Below are positions 37,144 through 45,806 of a stretch of DNA of 64,000 bases, one piece after another; within the stretch, counting starts at the first letter, position 1, and the number at the start of each line of letters is the position of its first letter. Source of the DNA: Acidovorax carolinensis. Lineage in GTDB: Bacteria; Pseudomonadota; Gammaproteobacteria; Burkholderiales; Burkholderiaceae_C. A program made the translations under genes and the position numbers. Location: positions 434,001 through 498,000 of the forward strand of contig NZ_CP021361.1 of the NCBI RefSeq assembly GCF_002157145.1. The letters are read 5' to 3'. Below the pieces are notes generated by a model. It was not told the DNA's origin. It was given only the letters and a program-made list of their open reading frames with translations, and made no database searches.

Positions 37144-38202
37144 GTGACCATTCAGACCGACGACTTCGCCCCCGCGCCTGCCAAGCGCGTCATCTCGGCC
37201 GCGCCTGCATCGCCGCAGGAAGAAGCCATCGAGCGCGCCCTGCGTCCCAAGCTGCTGCAGGAATACGTGGGCCAGGCCAAGGCGCGCGAGCAGCTCGAAA
37301 TTTTCATCGGCGCCGCCAAGAAGCGTGGCGAGGCGCTGGACCATGTGCTGCTGTTTGGCCCGCCTGGCCTGGGCAAGACTACCTTGTCACATATCATCGC
37401 GGCCGAACTGGGCGTGAACCTGCGCCAGACCAGCGGCCCGGTGCTCGAAAAACCCAAGGACCTGGCCGCCCTGCTGACCAACCTGGAAAAGAACGACGTT
37501 CTCTTCATCGACGAGATCCACCGCCTGAGCCCGGTCGTCGAAGAAATTCTCTACCCCGCGCTGGAGGACTACCAGATCGACATCATGATCGGCGAGGGGC
37601 CGGCGGCGCGCTCCATCAAGCTGGATCTGCAGCCCTTCACCCTGGTAGGGGCCACCACGCGCGCGGGCATGCTGACCAACCCGCTGCGCGACCGCTTTGG
37701 CATCGTGGCGCGGCTGGAGTTCTATACGCCCGAAGAGCTGGCGCGGATCGTCACGCGCAGCGCCGGCCTGCTGGGCACGCCCATGGACGAGGCGGGCGGC
37801 TTCGAGCTGGCGCGGCGCTCGCGCGGCACGCCGCGCATTGCCAACCGGCTGCTGCGCCGCGTGCGCGACTATGCCGAGGTCAAGGGCGATGGCCGTATCA
37901 CCAAGGCAATCGCCGACAAGGCGCTGGCCATGCTCGACGTGGACCCGCAGGGCTTTGACGTGATGGACCGCAAGCTGCTGGAGGCCCTGATCCATCGCTT
38001 CGACGGCGGGCCCGTGGGCCTCGATAACATCGCCGCCAGCATTGGCGAAGAGTCCGGCACCATCGAGGACGTGATCGAGCCCTACCTGATCCAGCAGGGC
38101 TATCTGCAGCGCACGCCGCGCGGGCGCATTGCCACGCTGGCCGCCTATCGCCACCTGGGGGTCACGCCCCCGCAAGCGGCCGGTGGACTGTTTTCTGAAT
38201 GA
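37144..38202 (+). CDS. ruvB: Holliday junction branch migration ATPase RuvB
   Basis: A 352-residue AAA+ motor that drives branch migration with RuvA. Walker A is [10 protein letters not shown] near residue 68; Walker B is in [11 protein letters not shown]; sensor 1 is GATTRAG, followed by NPLRDRFG with the arginine finger region. The C-terminal winged helix holds [12 protein letters not shown]. The start is a GTG at 37144, matching the usual betaproteobacterial N-terminus ([10 protein letters not shown]). Full length, so recombination repair should be intact despite separation from ruvA. The degraded fragment at 31581-31662 copies its first ~27 codons. Confidence 0.97.
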   Translation: MTIQTDDFAPAPAKRVISAAPASPQEEAIERALRPKLLQEYVGQAKAREQLEIFIGAAKKRGEALDHVLLFGPPGLGKTTLSHIIAAELGVNLRQTSGPVLEKPKDLAALLTNLEKNDVLFIDEIHRLSPVVEEILYPALEDYQIDIMIGEGPAARSIKLDLQPFTLVGATTRAGMLTNPLRDRFGIVARLEFYTPEELARIVTRSAGLLGTPMDEAGGFELARRSRGTPRIANRLLRRVRDYAEVKGDGRITKAIADKALAMLDVDPQGFDVMDRKLLEALIHRFDGGPVGLDNIAASIGEESGTIEDVIEPYLIQQGYLQRTPRGRIATLAAYRHLGVTPPQAAGGLFSE

Positions 38203-38234
38203 TGGAGTGGCACCCATGGCACTGAGAGTTTGCA

Positions 38235-39533
38235 GTGAATAAACGCTGGCTCGCGCTGGCGTTGGGCGCTACCGTGCTGGTGGTGGCCGCCGCCGTCGGG
38301 GTAATGGCGCTGCGCGGCCCGCAAGTCGATGCGCTGGTGGTGCAGTCGGCGCCGCTGGTGCGCACCCTGCAGTTTTCGGCGCGCGTGGCTACGCTGTCGC
38401 GTGTGGACGTGGGCAGCACCATCACCGGGCGGGTGGCTCAGGTGCGCGTGCGGGAGGGTGCGCAGGTGCGCCAGGGCGATGTGCTGGTTCAGCTCGAATC
38501 GGAGGAGTTGCGCGCTACCTTGGCGCAGGCCGTTGCCTCCGAGCGCCAGGCGCAGGCGCGCCTGACCGGCCTGCGCAGCAGCGGCCGCACAGCCGCGCAG
38601 GCTGCGCGCGCCCAGGCCGACGCCACGTTGCAGGCTGCCAGCGCCAGCCTGACGCGGGTGCAGCAACTGGTGGCCGAAGGTTTTTACAGCCCCGCGCAGC
38701 TCGACGAGGCCCGCCGGGTGGTGGATGTGGCGCGGGCGCAGCAGCTCAGCGCGCAAGCCCAAATGCAGGCCAATGCCGATGCCGGCACCGACGTAGTTCA
38801 GGCGCAAGCGCAGCTGGCGCTGTCCCAGGCGGCCACCGTGGCGGCCCAGGCCCGCCTGGCGCAGACCGATCTGCTCGCGCCGGCCGATGCCCGCGTGCTG
38901 GTGCGCGCGGTCGAGCCGGGGCAGATCGTGCAGCCCGGCAAGGCCCTGCTCAGCCTGGCGCTGGCCGGGCCCACCCAGCTGGTGGCCCAGGTGGACGAAC
39001 GCTTTCTGGACCAGCTGCAGCCGGGCCAGATGGCATCGGTGGTGGCCGATGCTTTTGCCGGCCAGCGCTTTGCGGCGCGCGTGCTCTCCATCGCGCCCTC
39101 GGTGGATGCCCAGCGCGGCGCCATCGAGGTGAAATTTGCACTGGAACAGCAGGCGCCGGCCTATCTGCGCGAGGACATGACCCTGTCGGTCGAGGTGGAG
39201 ACCGCCCGGCGCGAGCGCGCCCTGGTGCTGCCCCAGGCCGCCCTGCGCGGCACCGTGGTCGGTGATACGGGCACCGTGCTGGTGCTGCAAGACGGTCGCG
39301 CCCAGGCGCGCAGTGTGCGACTGGGCCTGCGCACGCTCGATGCGGTCGAGGTGCTGGATGGCCTGAAAGAAGGCGACACCGTGCTGCGCGGCGGCGTAGT
39401 TCAGGCCGGCGACCGCGTGCGGACCCGCACCGTGGCGTGGACTGCCGGCGCGGTGGCCCCCGGTGCTGCCACCCCGGGCAAAGGGCCGGGTGGCGACGCC
39501 GGCTCTGCGCTGACCAACGCCATGGGCCGTTGA
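38235..39533 (+). CDS. Periplasmic membrane-fusion protein (HlyD/RND-MacA type)
   Basis: A 432-residue adaptor linking the inner-membrane ABC transporter to an outer-membrane channel. The N-terminal anchor helix (LALALGATVLVVAAAVGVMA) precedes the lipoyl half GRVAQVRVREGAQVRQGDVLVQLES, a long Ala/Gln-rich coiled coil (about 100-190), the second lipoyl half (LLAPADARVLVRAVEPGQIVQ) and a beta-barrel domain (YLREDMTLSVEVE). The start is GTG at 38235, 32 bases after ruvB. It heads an adaptor-permease-ATPase set like DevBCA or MacAB; the substrate is unknown. Confidence 0.9.
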   Translation: MNKRWLALALGATVLVVAAAVGVMALRGPQVDALVVQSAPLVRTLQFSARVATLSRVDVGSTITGRVAQVRVREGAQVRQGDVLVQLESEELRATLAQAVASERQAQARLTGLRSSGRTAAQAARAQADATLQAASASLTRVQQLVAEGFYSPAQLDEARRVVDVARAQQLSAQAQMQANADAGTDVVQAQAQLALSQAATVAAQARLAQTDLLAPADARVLVRAVEPGQIVQPGKALLSLALAGPTQLVAQVDERFLDQLQPGQMASVVADAFAGQRFAARVLSIAPSVDAQRGAIEVKFALEQQAPAYLREDMTLSVEVETARRERALVLPQAALRGTVVGDTGTVLVLQDGRAQARSVRLGLRTLDAVEVLDGLKEGDTVLRGGVVQAGDRVRTRTVAWTAGAVAPGAATPGKGPGGDAGSALTNAMGR

Positions 39534-39603
39534 GAAGGTGTGAACGAACCCACCATGCCCGCTCATCCCGCCAAAACACACCCGCTCGTCGTTGCAAATG
39601 CGC

Positions 39604-39623
39604 GCCATAGCCCGAGCTATGGC
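39604..39623. other. Perfect 8-bp inverted repeat with 4-nt loop
   Basis: Sequence gccatagc-ccga-gctatggc lies in the 172-bp gap between the adaptor and permease genes, which otherwise look like one operon. It could be an attenuator, RNA-processing site or relic of a small palindromic repeat. No T-run follows, so it is not a typical terminator. Confidence 0.5.
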
Positions 39624-39705
39624 TGTGCTTTGCGCCTCGATCGGCCGCGTTTTCCCGGCCTGCTCGAGCACGCCGGATTCATCCACACCTTCTGAGCGTG
39701 CTGCC

Positions 39706-40944
39706 ATGCTGATCTGGCCCGGTTTCGAGTTGCGTGTGGCGCTGCGCTTTCTGCGCGAGGGGCGCATGCAGACCCTGCTCATCATCGTGGGCGTGGCGGC
39801 GGGCGTGGCGGTCATTGCCTACATCTCGGCGCTGATCAGCGGCCTGCAATCGAACACGCTGGCTAAGACACTGGGCGCCCAGGCGCACATCACCCTGCGG
39901 GCGCCCGACGATCTCGTCACACCGGCGGCATTGCCTGTGCCCGGTGCTGCCGCGCTCACCGAAACCCAGCCGCGCGCGCAGCGGCTGCGCTCGGTGGCCA
40001 ACTGGCAGGCGCTGGTGCCGCTGCTGGAGGGCTTGCCTGCCGTGGCCGGGGTCTCGCCCATGGTGTCGGGCAGCGGCCTGGCGCTGCGCGGCGAGGCATC
40101 GCAGGCCATTGCCCTGATGGGTGTCGATCTGGACCGCTATGACCGCGTGGTGGGGCTGCGCTCCAAGGTGGTCAGCGGCAGCGCGCGGCTGGCGCCGGGC
40201 GAGGCGATAGTGGGGCGCGAACTGGCGCAGGACCTGGGCGTGCGCGTGGGCGACCGCCTCACGGTGCAGACGGGCAGCGTGAGTGGCACGGTGAGTGATT
40301 CGGTGCGCGTCACCGCGCTGGTGGACCTGGGCGTGAAAGACCTGAACCGGCGCACCGTGATCGTGCCGCTGCGCGCCGCGCAAAGCCTGCTGGCGCTGCC
40401 GGGTGGTGCCAGCCAGCTCGACCTGACTTTGAAGGACGTGTGGGTGGCGCAGACGCTGGCGCGTGCGTTGCAAACGCAGTTTCCCTACAAGATCGAGAGC
40501 TGGCAGGAAAGCAATGCCCAGCTGGTGTCGGCGCTCAATGCGCAGTCCATCAGCACGGCCATCATCCGCGGCGTGGTGCTGGCCGTGGTGGTGCTAGGCA
40601 TCGCCAGCGTGCTGGTGGTGTCGGTCGTGCAAAAGGGCCGCGAGATCGGCATCCTGCGTGCCATGGGTGCCACGCGGGGGCAGGTGCTGCGGGTGTTTCT
40701 GGTGCAGGGCGCCGTGGTGGGGGCGCTGGGCTCGGTGCTGGGCCTGCTGCTGGCGGTGGCGCTGATCTGGGTGTTCACCCACTTCGTGCGCGGCTCCGAC
40801 GGTCTGCCGCTGTTTGCGATCGCCCTGCCGCCTGCCACCGCGCTGCAGGTGGCGCTGATTGCCTCGGTCTGCGGCGTGCTGGCCGCGGTGGCACCGGCGC
40901 GGCGTGCAGCGGCGCTCGATCCGGCGCAAGCCATCCGCATGTGA
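39706..40944 (+). CDS. ABC transporter permease, MacB/FtsX family
   Basis: A 412-residue permease with one N-terminal helix (TLLIIVGVAAGVAVIAYISAL), a large periplasmic domain and three C-terminal helices (the FtsX-like block from VVLAVVVLGIASVLVVSVVQKGREIG-type sequence to the end). The QKGREIGILRAMGATRGQV coupling segment is diagnostic of this family. The start at 39706 is chosen because it directly precedes the first helix; the in-frame ATG at 39592 would include spacer sequence and the hairpin. It works with the ATPase at 40952. Confidence 0.9.
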   Translation: MLIWPGFELRVALRFLREGRMQTLLIIVGVAAGVAVIAYISALISGLQSNTLAKTLGAQAHITLRAPDDLVTPAALPVPGAAALTETQPRAQRLRSVANWQALVPLLEGLPAVAGVSPMVSGSGLALRGEASQAIALMGVDLDRYDRVVGLRSKVVSGSARLAPGEAIVGRELAQDLGVRVGDRLTVQTGSVSGTVSDSVRVTALVDLGVKDLNRRTVIVPLRAAQSLLALPGGASQLDLTLKDVWVAQTLARALQTQFPYKIESWQESNAQLVSALNAQSISTAIIRGVVLAVVVLGIASVLVVSVVQKGREIGILRAMGATRGQVLRVFLVQGAVVGALGSVLGLLLAVALIWVFTHFVRGSDGLPLFAIALPPATALQVALIASVCGVLAAVAPARRAAALDPAQAIRM

Positions 40945-40951
40945 GGTGGTT

Positions 40952-41725
40952 TTGAACGCCACTGCTGCCAGCACCTCCGAACCGGCTCGCGAGCTGATCG
41001 CGCTCGATGCCGTGCGCAAAAGCTACAACCTGGGCCGCCCGAGCGAGGCCGAGGTGCTGCATGGCATCAGCCTGCAGGTGCGCCGAGGCGAGTTCATTGC
41101 GCTGATGGGCCCCTCGGGCTCCGGCAAGAGCACGCTGCTCAACATCCTGGGCCTGCTGGAGCGCATGACGTCGGGCAGCTACCGGCTCGACGGCGAAGCG
41201 GTGCAGGGCCTCGATGATGCCGCGCTGACCCTGCGCCGGCGCCGCACGCTGGGGTTCGTCTTCCAGTTCCACCACCTCCTGCCGGCGTTCTCGGCATTGG
41301 AGAACGTGACGCTGCCCGCCCTTATGGCCGAAGGCCGCGTCAGTGCCGTGCAGCGCGAGCGGGCGCGCAGCCTGCTGGACGCCGTGGGCCTTGCCGCCGC
41401 CATCGACAAGCGGCCGGGCGAGCTGTCGGGCGGCATGCAGCAGCGCGTGGCCATTGCTCGCGCGCTGGTCATGGACCCGCCGCTGGTGCTGGCCGACGAA
41501 CCCACGGGCAACCTCGATACCGCTTCGTCGGCCGACGTGTTTGCGCTGCTGCGTCGCATCCATGCCGAGCGCGGCACGAGTTTTGTGGTGGTTACCCACG
41601 ATCCGCGGCTGGCCGCACGCTGCGACCGGCTGGTGGAGCTGATTGACGGGCGCATTGCGCGCGACGAGCCGATCACCGCGGGCGTGGAGCCGGCGCCCGG
41701 CGCATTGCCCGCGCTGACGGCGTAA
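40952..41725 (+). CDS. ABC transporter ATP-binding protein, MacB/LolD type
   Basis: A 257-residue ATPase with Walker A GPSGSGKST, Q-loop FVFQFHHLLP, signature LSGGMQQRVAIARAL, Walker B LVLADEPTGNLD and switch VVTHDP. These match the LolD/MacB-type ATPases that act as mechanotransmission pumps. The start is either TTG at 40952, spaced five bases from gaggtgg, or GTG at 40946; the former has the better ribosome site. It follows the permease by seven bases. It is the last gene of the adaptor-permease-ATPase set and is convergent with the nir cluster. Confidence 0.91.
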   Translation: MNATAASTSEPARELIALDAVRKSYNLGRPSEAEVLHGISLQVRRGEFIALMGPSGSGKSTLLNILGLLERMTSGSYRLDGEAVQGLDDAALTLRRRRTLGFVFQFHHLLPAFSALENVTLPALMAEGRVSAVQRERARSLLDAVGLAAAIDKRPGELSGGMQQRVAIARALVMDPPLVLADEPTGNLDTASSADVFALLRRIHAERGTSFVVVTHDPRLAARCDRLVELIDGRIARDEPITAGVEPAPGALPALTA

Positions 41726-41755
41726 GCACCGCGGCACAGTGGTGTGCCATGCAAT

Positions 41756-41822
41756 GCGATAATGCTATTTATTTGATAGCTATTGGCGCTTGTTGCATAA
41801 GCGCTAGAGGCCTTTTTGGCCA
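41756..41822 (-). repeat. Dispersed palindromic repeat, copy D (between convergent operons)
   Basis: Reads tagctattggcgcttgttgc then ataagcgctagaggcctttttggcc, the family in inverse orientation. It lies between the 3' ends of the ABC ATPase and nirN. The hairpin plus ggcctttttggcc could act as a two-way terminator. Confidence 0.8.
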
Positions 41823-41839
41823 AAATATCGCTGACGTCC

Positions 41840-43507
41840 TCAGTGCGAGGTGCCTTCCGAGCGCGTGATCTTGTTCCACACGTTGTATTTGCCCACGGGC
41901 TTGCTCATGGGCAGGCGCTTGACCTCCTTGAGCGTTTGCGCGTCAAACACGATGATGGCGCCGTCCATCTCCCACAGGCTGACCAGGGCGTAGCGGCCGT
42001 CCTTGGTGAACTCGGTGTGTGCCAGCGTGCGGCCGGGTTCGCGCAGTGTGGCCACCGGTTCCAGCGTGGCTTTGTCGATGAGGGTGAGCGTGTCCTTGGC
42101 CGTGGGGCTCATCATGGAGTCGGCCCAGGCATAGCGGGTGGCTTCGTGGCTGCGCAGGAAAAAACCAGGGCCGGGCGTGGGAATGGTCTTCACGGTGCGC
42201 CAGGTGCGCATGTCGATCACGTCGATGGCGCCGCCTTTCAGGTTGGGGCTGGCCAGCACCGTGGTGCCGTTCCACGCGAAGGTGATGCCCGAGCCCAGGT
42301 GCGGCATGCCGGCAATCGGCAGCTCGGCAATCTTGCGCCGCACATCGAGGTTGACCACCTGGGCTGTCGGGGCGCCGTCGGCCGCACCGGTCTTGGGCCG
42401 GGTCGAGCCCAGCACATGGCGGTAGCTCTGGTCGAAAAAGAAGTCGTCCAGCGGCTCATCGAGCGGCGTGCGGCGCACACCCTGGTAGCCCGGCTTGGCA
42501 ATCGCTTCGCCCATCTTGTAGTCGTGCACCAGGCCGTCATAAATCGGCGCTGCCTTGGGGTCGTAGGAAATCTCCCAGACCTCGGGAATGTCCTTGAGCG
42601 CCACCACAAAGCTCTTGCGTGGGGCCGCGTCGTACACCGCCGACACGCGCGAGGCTTCCTTGCCGTCGAGCGTGGTGGCGTCGTAGCGCTTGACGAGCTG
42701 AAGGTCGGCGTCGAACAGCACCACGGTGCGTGGCAGGTAGTTGGCGGCCATGACCCAGCGACCGTCGCCGCTCACGGCCACGTTGCGCATGTTCAGGCCG
42801 GCGCGCACCTCGGCCACCACCGTGAGGTTCCACAGGTCGTATTTCGTGATCCAGCCATCGCGCGAGCCAAAGAACACATAGCGCCCATCGGGCGTGAACT
42901 TGGGGCCGCCGTGCAGCGCATAGCGACTGGCAAAGCGGTGAATGACCTCGAAGCGGTCGCCATCGACCAGCGAGACATGGTGGTCGCCGCCCTCCACCAC
43001 CACGAACAGGTTCATGGGGTCGGCCTGCCAGGCGGGGCGGGCCGGCAGGTCTTTGGCGCCCGCGGTTTCGACGCGCGATGCGCGCACATCGGCGTCGCTC
43101 CAGGCCGGCGCGGGGCTGACGGGCTGGTAGATCCACTCGGCCAGCGCCGCGATATCGGCGGGGGGCAGGGTGCCGGCAAACCCGGCCATCTGCGTGGCCG
43201 TGCGGCCTTGCTGGATCACGCGCAGTGCCTCGGGGCGGCGCAGGCGTTCCAGGCTCTCGGGCAGCAGCGCCGGGCCCATGCCGCCAGTGCGCTGCGCGCC
43301 GTGGCAGCTGGCGCAGTGCTCGCGGTAAAGCCCGGCGGCATCGCTGGTGCTTTTGGCTGCAGCGGGCGCGGCGATCACGGTGGCTGATGCTGGCGCCGCA
43401 GCGCTGTTCGACTGCGCCTGGGCCAGGCCGTGGCCCATCCAGAGCAGGCCTGCGCCCAAGGCCAGGTGTGCGGCGCCTGTTGCAAAGCGGCGCAGGGTGT
43501 CATGCAT
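41840..43507 (-). CDS. nirN: c-type cytochrome with heme d1 beta-propeller, NirN
   Basis: A 555-residue periplasmic protein: signal peptide to about residue 30 (HGLAQAQS), a cytochrome c domain with CASCH and the tail MGPALLPESL, then an eight-bladed propeller (DPMNLFVVVEGGDHHVSLVDGD-type blade, RYALHGGPKFTPDGRYVFF). Known NirN proteins oxidise dihydro-heme d1 and hand it to NirS. It is NirN rather than NirS because it has MGPALLP and HGGPKF in place of the NirS heme-domain and d1-site sequences, and it follows nirJ. It overlaps nirJ by eight bases. Confidence 0.88.
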   Translation of the reverse strand: MHDTLRRFATGAAHLALGAGLLWMGHGLAQAQSNSAAAPASATVIAAPAAAKSTSDAAGLYREHCASCHGAQRTGGMGPALLPESLERLRRPEALRVIQQGRTATQMAGFAGTLPPADIAALAEWIYQPVSPAPAWSDADVRASRVETAGAKDLPARPAWQADPMNLFVVVEGGDHHVSLVDGDRFEVIHRFASRYALHGGPKFTPDGRYVFFGSRDGWITKYDLWNLTVVAEVRAGLNMRNVAVSGDGRWVMAANYLPRTVVLFDADLQLVKRYDATTLDGKEASRVSAVYDAAPRKSFVVALKDIPEVWEISYDPKAAPIYDGLVHDYKMGEAIAKPGYQGVRRTPLDEPLDDFFFDQSYRHVLGSTRPKTGAADGAPTAQVVNLDVRRKIAELPIAGMPHLGSGITFAWNGTTVLASPNLKGGAIDVIDMRTWRTVKTIPTPGPGFFLRSHEATRYAWADSMMSPTAKDTLTLIDKATLEPVATLREPGRTLAHTEFTKDGRYALVSLWEMDGAIIVFDAQTLKEVKRLPMSKPVGKYNVWNKITRSEGTSH

Positions 43508-44771
43508 GTTCGCTCTCCGCATGGATGTCGATGACGCGACGTCCTTTGCCGAAAGGGGTCCGCGCCACGCGCTGCGCATCGCTGCCTGCATCCAGACCGA
43601 TCTCGTCGTCGCGCAGATAGCAGCCGGGGTCTTCGGCCCAGGCGTCGCCCGTGAGCTGCTGGGCGCGTACGCGCGTGTTGCCGCCGCAGATGCTGAAGTA
43701 ATGGCATTGAGCGCAGCGCCCGCCCACCGGGCGCGGCTTGGCTTTCAGGCCGGCCATCAGCGGCTCGGAAGTGTCGGACCAGATAGCCGAGAACGGGCGC
43801 TGGCGCACGTTGCCCAGGTCGTGGTGCCACCACATGGTGTCGGGGTGCACGGTGCCCAGGTTGTCGATGTTGGCCACGTTCACGCCGCTGGAGTTGCCGC
43901 CCCAGGCGATGAGCCGCTCGCGCAGCGCTGCCTCCCACTGCGGCATGCGCGCGCGCACCCATTGAAGCAGGTAGGGGCCGTCGGTGTCGTTGTTGCCGGT
44001 CACGTAGTCTTCTTCGCGGCCCTCCAGTGCCGACTGCCAGGCGCGCTCGAACAGCAGGTCGAGCGCATCGCGCGTGGCCTGGAACTGGGCGTCCTTGCCG
44101 CGGTGGATGTTGCCGCGCCCGGCGTAGTTCAGGTGCGAAAAATAGAACTTGTCCACGGCCTCCTGGCGCATCAGGTCGAGCAGCGCCGGAAAGTCGTGCG
44201 CGTTCATCGCCGTCATGGTGAAGCGCAGGCCCACCTTCACGCCGCGCTGGTGCAGGTAGCGCACGGCGGCCAGGCTCCGGTCGAACGCACCGTCGAGGCG
44301 GCGGAAATGGTCGTGTGTTTCGCGCAGACCGTCGAGGCTGATGCCCACGTAGTCAAAGCCCATGGCTTCGATGCGGTCGGCCATGGCCTCGTCGATCAGC
44401 GTGCCGTTGGTGGATAGGCCGGTATAGAACTTCATCGCCTTGGCGCGCTCGGCGATCTCGAAGATGTCGGGCCGCATCAGCGGCTCGCCGCCCGAGAGGA
44501 TCAGCACCGGAACCTTGTAGGCCTTGAGGTCGTCCATCACGCCAAACACTTCCTGCGTGGACAGCTCGCCCTCGTAGTCGTGGTCGGCCGACAGCGCGTA
44601 GCAGTGCTTGCAGGTGAGGTTGCAGCGGCGGATCAGGTTCCAGATCACCACCGGGCCCGGCGCGCCTGCGCTGCCCTGGGCGGCGGGTCTGCGGGTATGC
44701 ACCCCCGCGGGGTACTGGCCGGTCTTCTCGGCGTGCGCGAGCTCGCGCATGTATTGGCTGATGCGGAACAT
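43500..44771 (-). CDS. nirJ: Heme d1 biosynthesis radical SAM protein NirJ
   Basis: A 423-residue radical SAM enzyme that replaces the propionates of didecarboxysiroheme with oxo groups in heme d1 synthesis. The SAM 4Fe-4S motif is RCNLTCKHCYA, followed by ILSGGEPLMRPD and GLSTNGTLID. The C-terminal SPASM-like cluster region has CAQCHYFSICGG. The start at 44771 (MFRISQYMREL) is the family start and comes two bases after the nirH stop. Length and motif spacing match Pseudomonas NirJ. Confidence 0.95.
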   Translation of the reverse strand: MFRISQYMRELAHAEKTGQYPAGVHTRRPAAQGSAGAPGPVVIWNLIRRCNLTCKHCYALSADHDYEGELSTQEVFGVMDDLKAYKVPVLILSGGEPLMRPDIFEIAERAKAMKFYTGLSTNGTLIDEAMADRIEAMGFDYVGISLDGLRETHDHFRRLDGAFDRSLAAVRYLHQRGVKVGLRFTMTAMNAHDFPALLDLMRQEAVDKFYFSHLNYAGRGNIHRGKDAQFQATRDALDLLFERAWQSALEGREEDYVTGNNDTDGPYLLQWVRARMPQWEAALRERLIAWGGNSSGVNVANIDNLGTVHPDTMWWHHDLGNVRQRPFSAIWSDTSEPLMAGLKAKPRPVGGRCAQCHYFSICGGNTRVRAQQLTGDAWAEDPGCYLRDDEIGLDAGSDAQRVARTPFGKGRRVIDIHAESEHA

Positions 44772-44773
44772 GG

Positions 44774-45346
44774 TTAGCTTTCTTGGCTTTGCCGAAGACG
44801 CAGGCCGGTCTTCTTCAAGATGGCGGTGGAATAAAGAATGTCGTGGCCCCGGCAGGCGCTGCCCAGCAGTTCGTGCAACTGCACGGCCTGCTGCTCCACC
44901 TCGGCGCGTGAACGGCCGTGCAGCATGGCGAACAGGTTGTAGGGCCAGTAGATGCCCCCTGTCGGTGTGCATTGCACACCGTCTCCCCCCGAGGGGGACT
45001 CGGCATCTTGGGAGCGGCCCGGCGATGCCTTCGGCAGGTGGCGCGGGCGGCGGTAGCAGTGGCTCACGCCGGGCAGCTGGCCGATGCGCTCGCCCAGCAG
45101 ATCCACCAGCGCGTCGTCCACGTCCCACACGCTCATGCCGTTGGCGGTAAAGCCCAGGCGGTAATGGTTGGGCACGGCGCCGATGCGGCGGATCAGGCCG
45201 CTTTCGAGCATCTGCGCCAGCCGCTCGCGCACCTGCTGGCCGCTCACGCCCAGGCGTTCGCCCACGGCGTCGTAGGGGCGCGGCACCAGCGGCAGGCCGC
45301 CCTGGGTGGCGGTCATGAGGGCGCGGTCGAAATCGTCAAGCGCCAT
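44774..45346 (-). CDS. nirH: Siroheme decarboxylase subunit NirH, with an internal repeat-derived insert
   Basis: A 190-residue AsnC-like protein, one of four NirDLGH components that decarboxylate siroheme to 12,18-didecarboxysiroheme. The HTH-like N-terminus (GLPLVPRPYDAVGERLGV), SHCYRRPRH and WPYNLFAMLHG match NirL/NirH. Between RRPRHLP and YWPYNLF it carries about 27 extra residues (KASPGRSQDAESPSGGDG, then VQCTPTGGI) that the paralog at 45790-46323 lacks. The DNA of that insert holds two hairpins (44963-44981 and 44984-44998). The frame stays open, but the insert sits beside the conserved pocket loop, so activity needs checking. Confidence 0.9.
   Translation of the reverse strand: MALDDFDRALMTATQGGLPLVPRPYDAVGERLGVSGQQVRERLAQMLESGLIRRIGAVPNHYRLGFTANGMSVWDVDDALVDLLGERIGQLPGVSHCYRRPRHLPKASPGRSQDAESPSGGDGVQCTPTGGIYWPYNLFAMLHGRSRAEVEQQAVQLHELLGSACRGHDILYSTAILKKTGLRLRQSQES
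44951..45031. repeat. Palindromic insert in nirH (second repeat type)
   Basis: This segment of about 80 bp contains a 9-bp perfect inverted repeat with one-base loop (cggtgtgcattgcacaccg, 44963-44981) and a second hairpin tccccc-cga-ggggga (44984-44998). It is present in nirH but missing from the paralogous nirL at the same point, and it is read through in frame. It differs from the 50-bp family elsewhere in the window. Confidence 0.72.
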
Positions 45347-45806
45347 GGGCTTCTCCGATCGTCAGGGGGAGCTTGAGCTCGACGAAGAACTCGCGCTCCT
45401 TCGGGAAGGCCAGCACGCTCAAGCCGGTCTCGTCCTCGATGCGCGCAATGGCGGCCGCGCACTGCGCCGGCGTCTCGGTGCCGAGCACGAACCACATGTT
45501 CAGCGCATGATCGCGCCGGTAGTTGTGCGCCACCTCGGGCAGTGCGTTGACCTGGGCCGTGACCGCCGCGTAGCGCGCCTCAGGCACGGCCATGGCGGCG
45601 AGCACGAACAGCCCGCCCGCCCGCTCGATCTGGAACAGCGGGCCGAAGCGCGTGAGCATGCCGCTCTCCAGCAGGGCCGAGAGCCGCCCGATCACGTAGT
45701 CCTCGGTCCAGCCGAATTCAAAGGCTACGTCGGCAAACGGCCGCTCGGTCAGCGGCAGATCGCCGTGCAGGCGCTCCAGCAGGCGGGCGTCATCCGGCGA
45801 CAGCAT
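45336..45806 (-). CDS. nirG: Siroheme decarboxylase subunit NirG
   Basis: A 156-residue AsnC-family protein of the NirD/NirG type. It has the HTH-like start (GDLPLTERPFADVAFEFG), GMLTRFGPLF and the signature ALPEVAHNYRRDHALNMWFVLG, which parallels VNHNYQREHTNNLWFVMTG of NirD. Such subunits pair with NirL/NirH to form the decarboxylase. It overlaps nirH by 11 bases and nirL by 17 bases. Despite the fold, it is a biosynthetic enzyme component rather than a transcription factor. Confidence 0.92.
   Translation of the reverse strand: MLSPDDARLLERLHGDLPLTERPFADVAFEFGWTEDYVIGRLSALLESGMLTRFGPLFQIERAGGLFVLAAMAVPEARYAAVTAQVNALPEVAHNYRRDHALNMWFVLGTETPAQCAAAIARIEDETGLSVLAFPKEREFFVELKLPLTIGEAHGA

Noticed and set aside
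41816..43387. 523-residue plus-strand frame opposite nirN
   Set aside because: Shadow frame; nirN has a signal peptide, CASCH and propeller motifs.
41840..43507. Calling this gene nirS (cytochrome cd1 nitrite reductase)
   Set aside because: MGPALLP, the HGGPKF blade and the position after nirJ fit NirN; the NirS-specific heme c domain sequence is missing.
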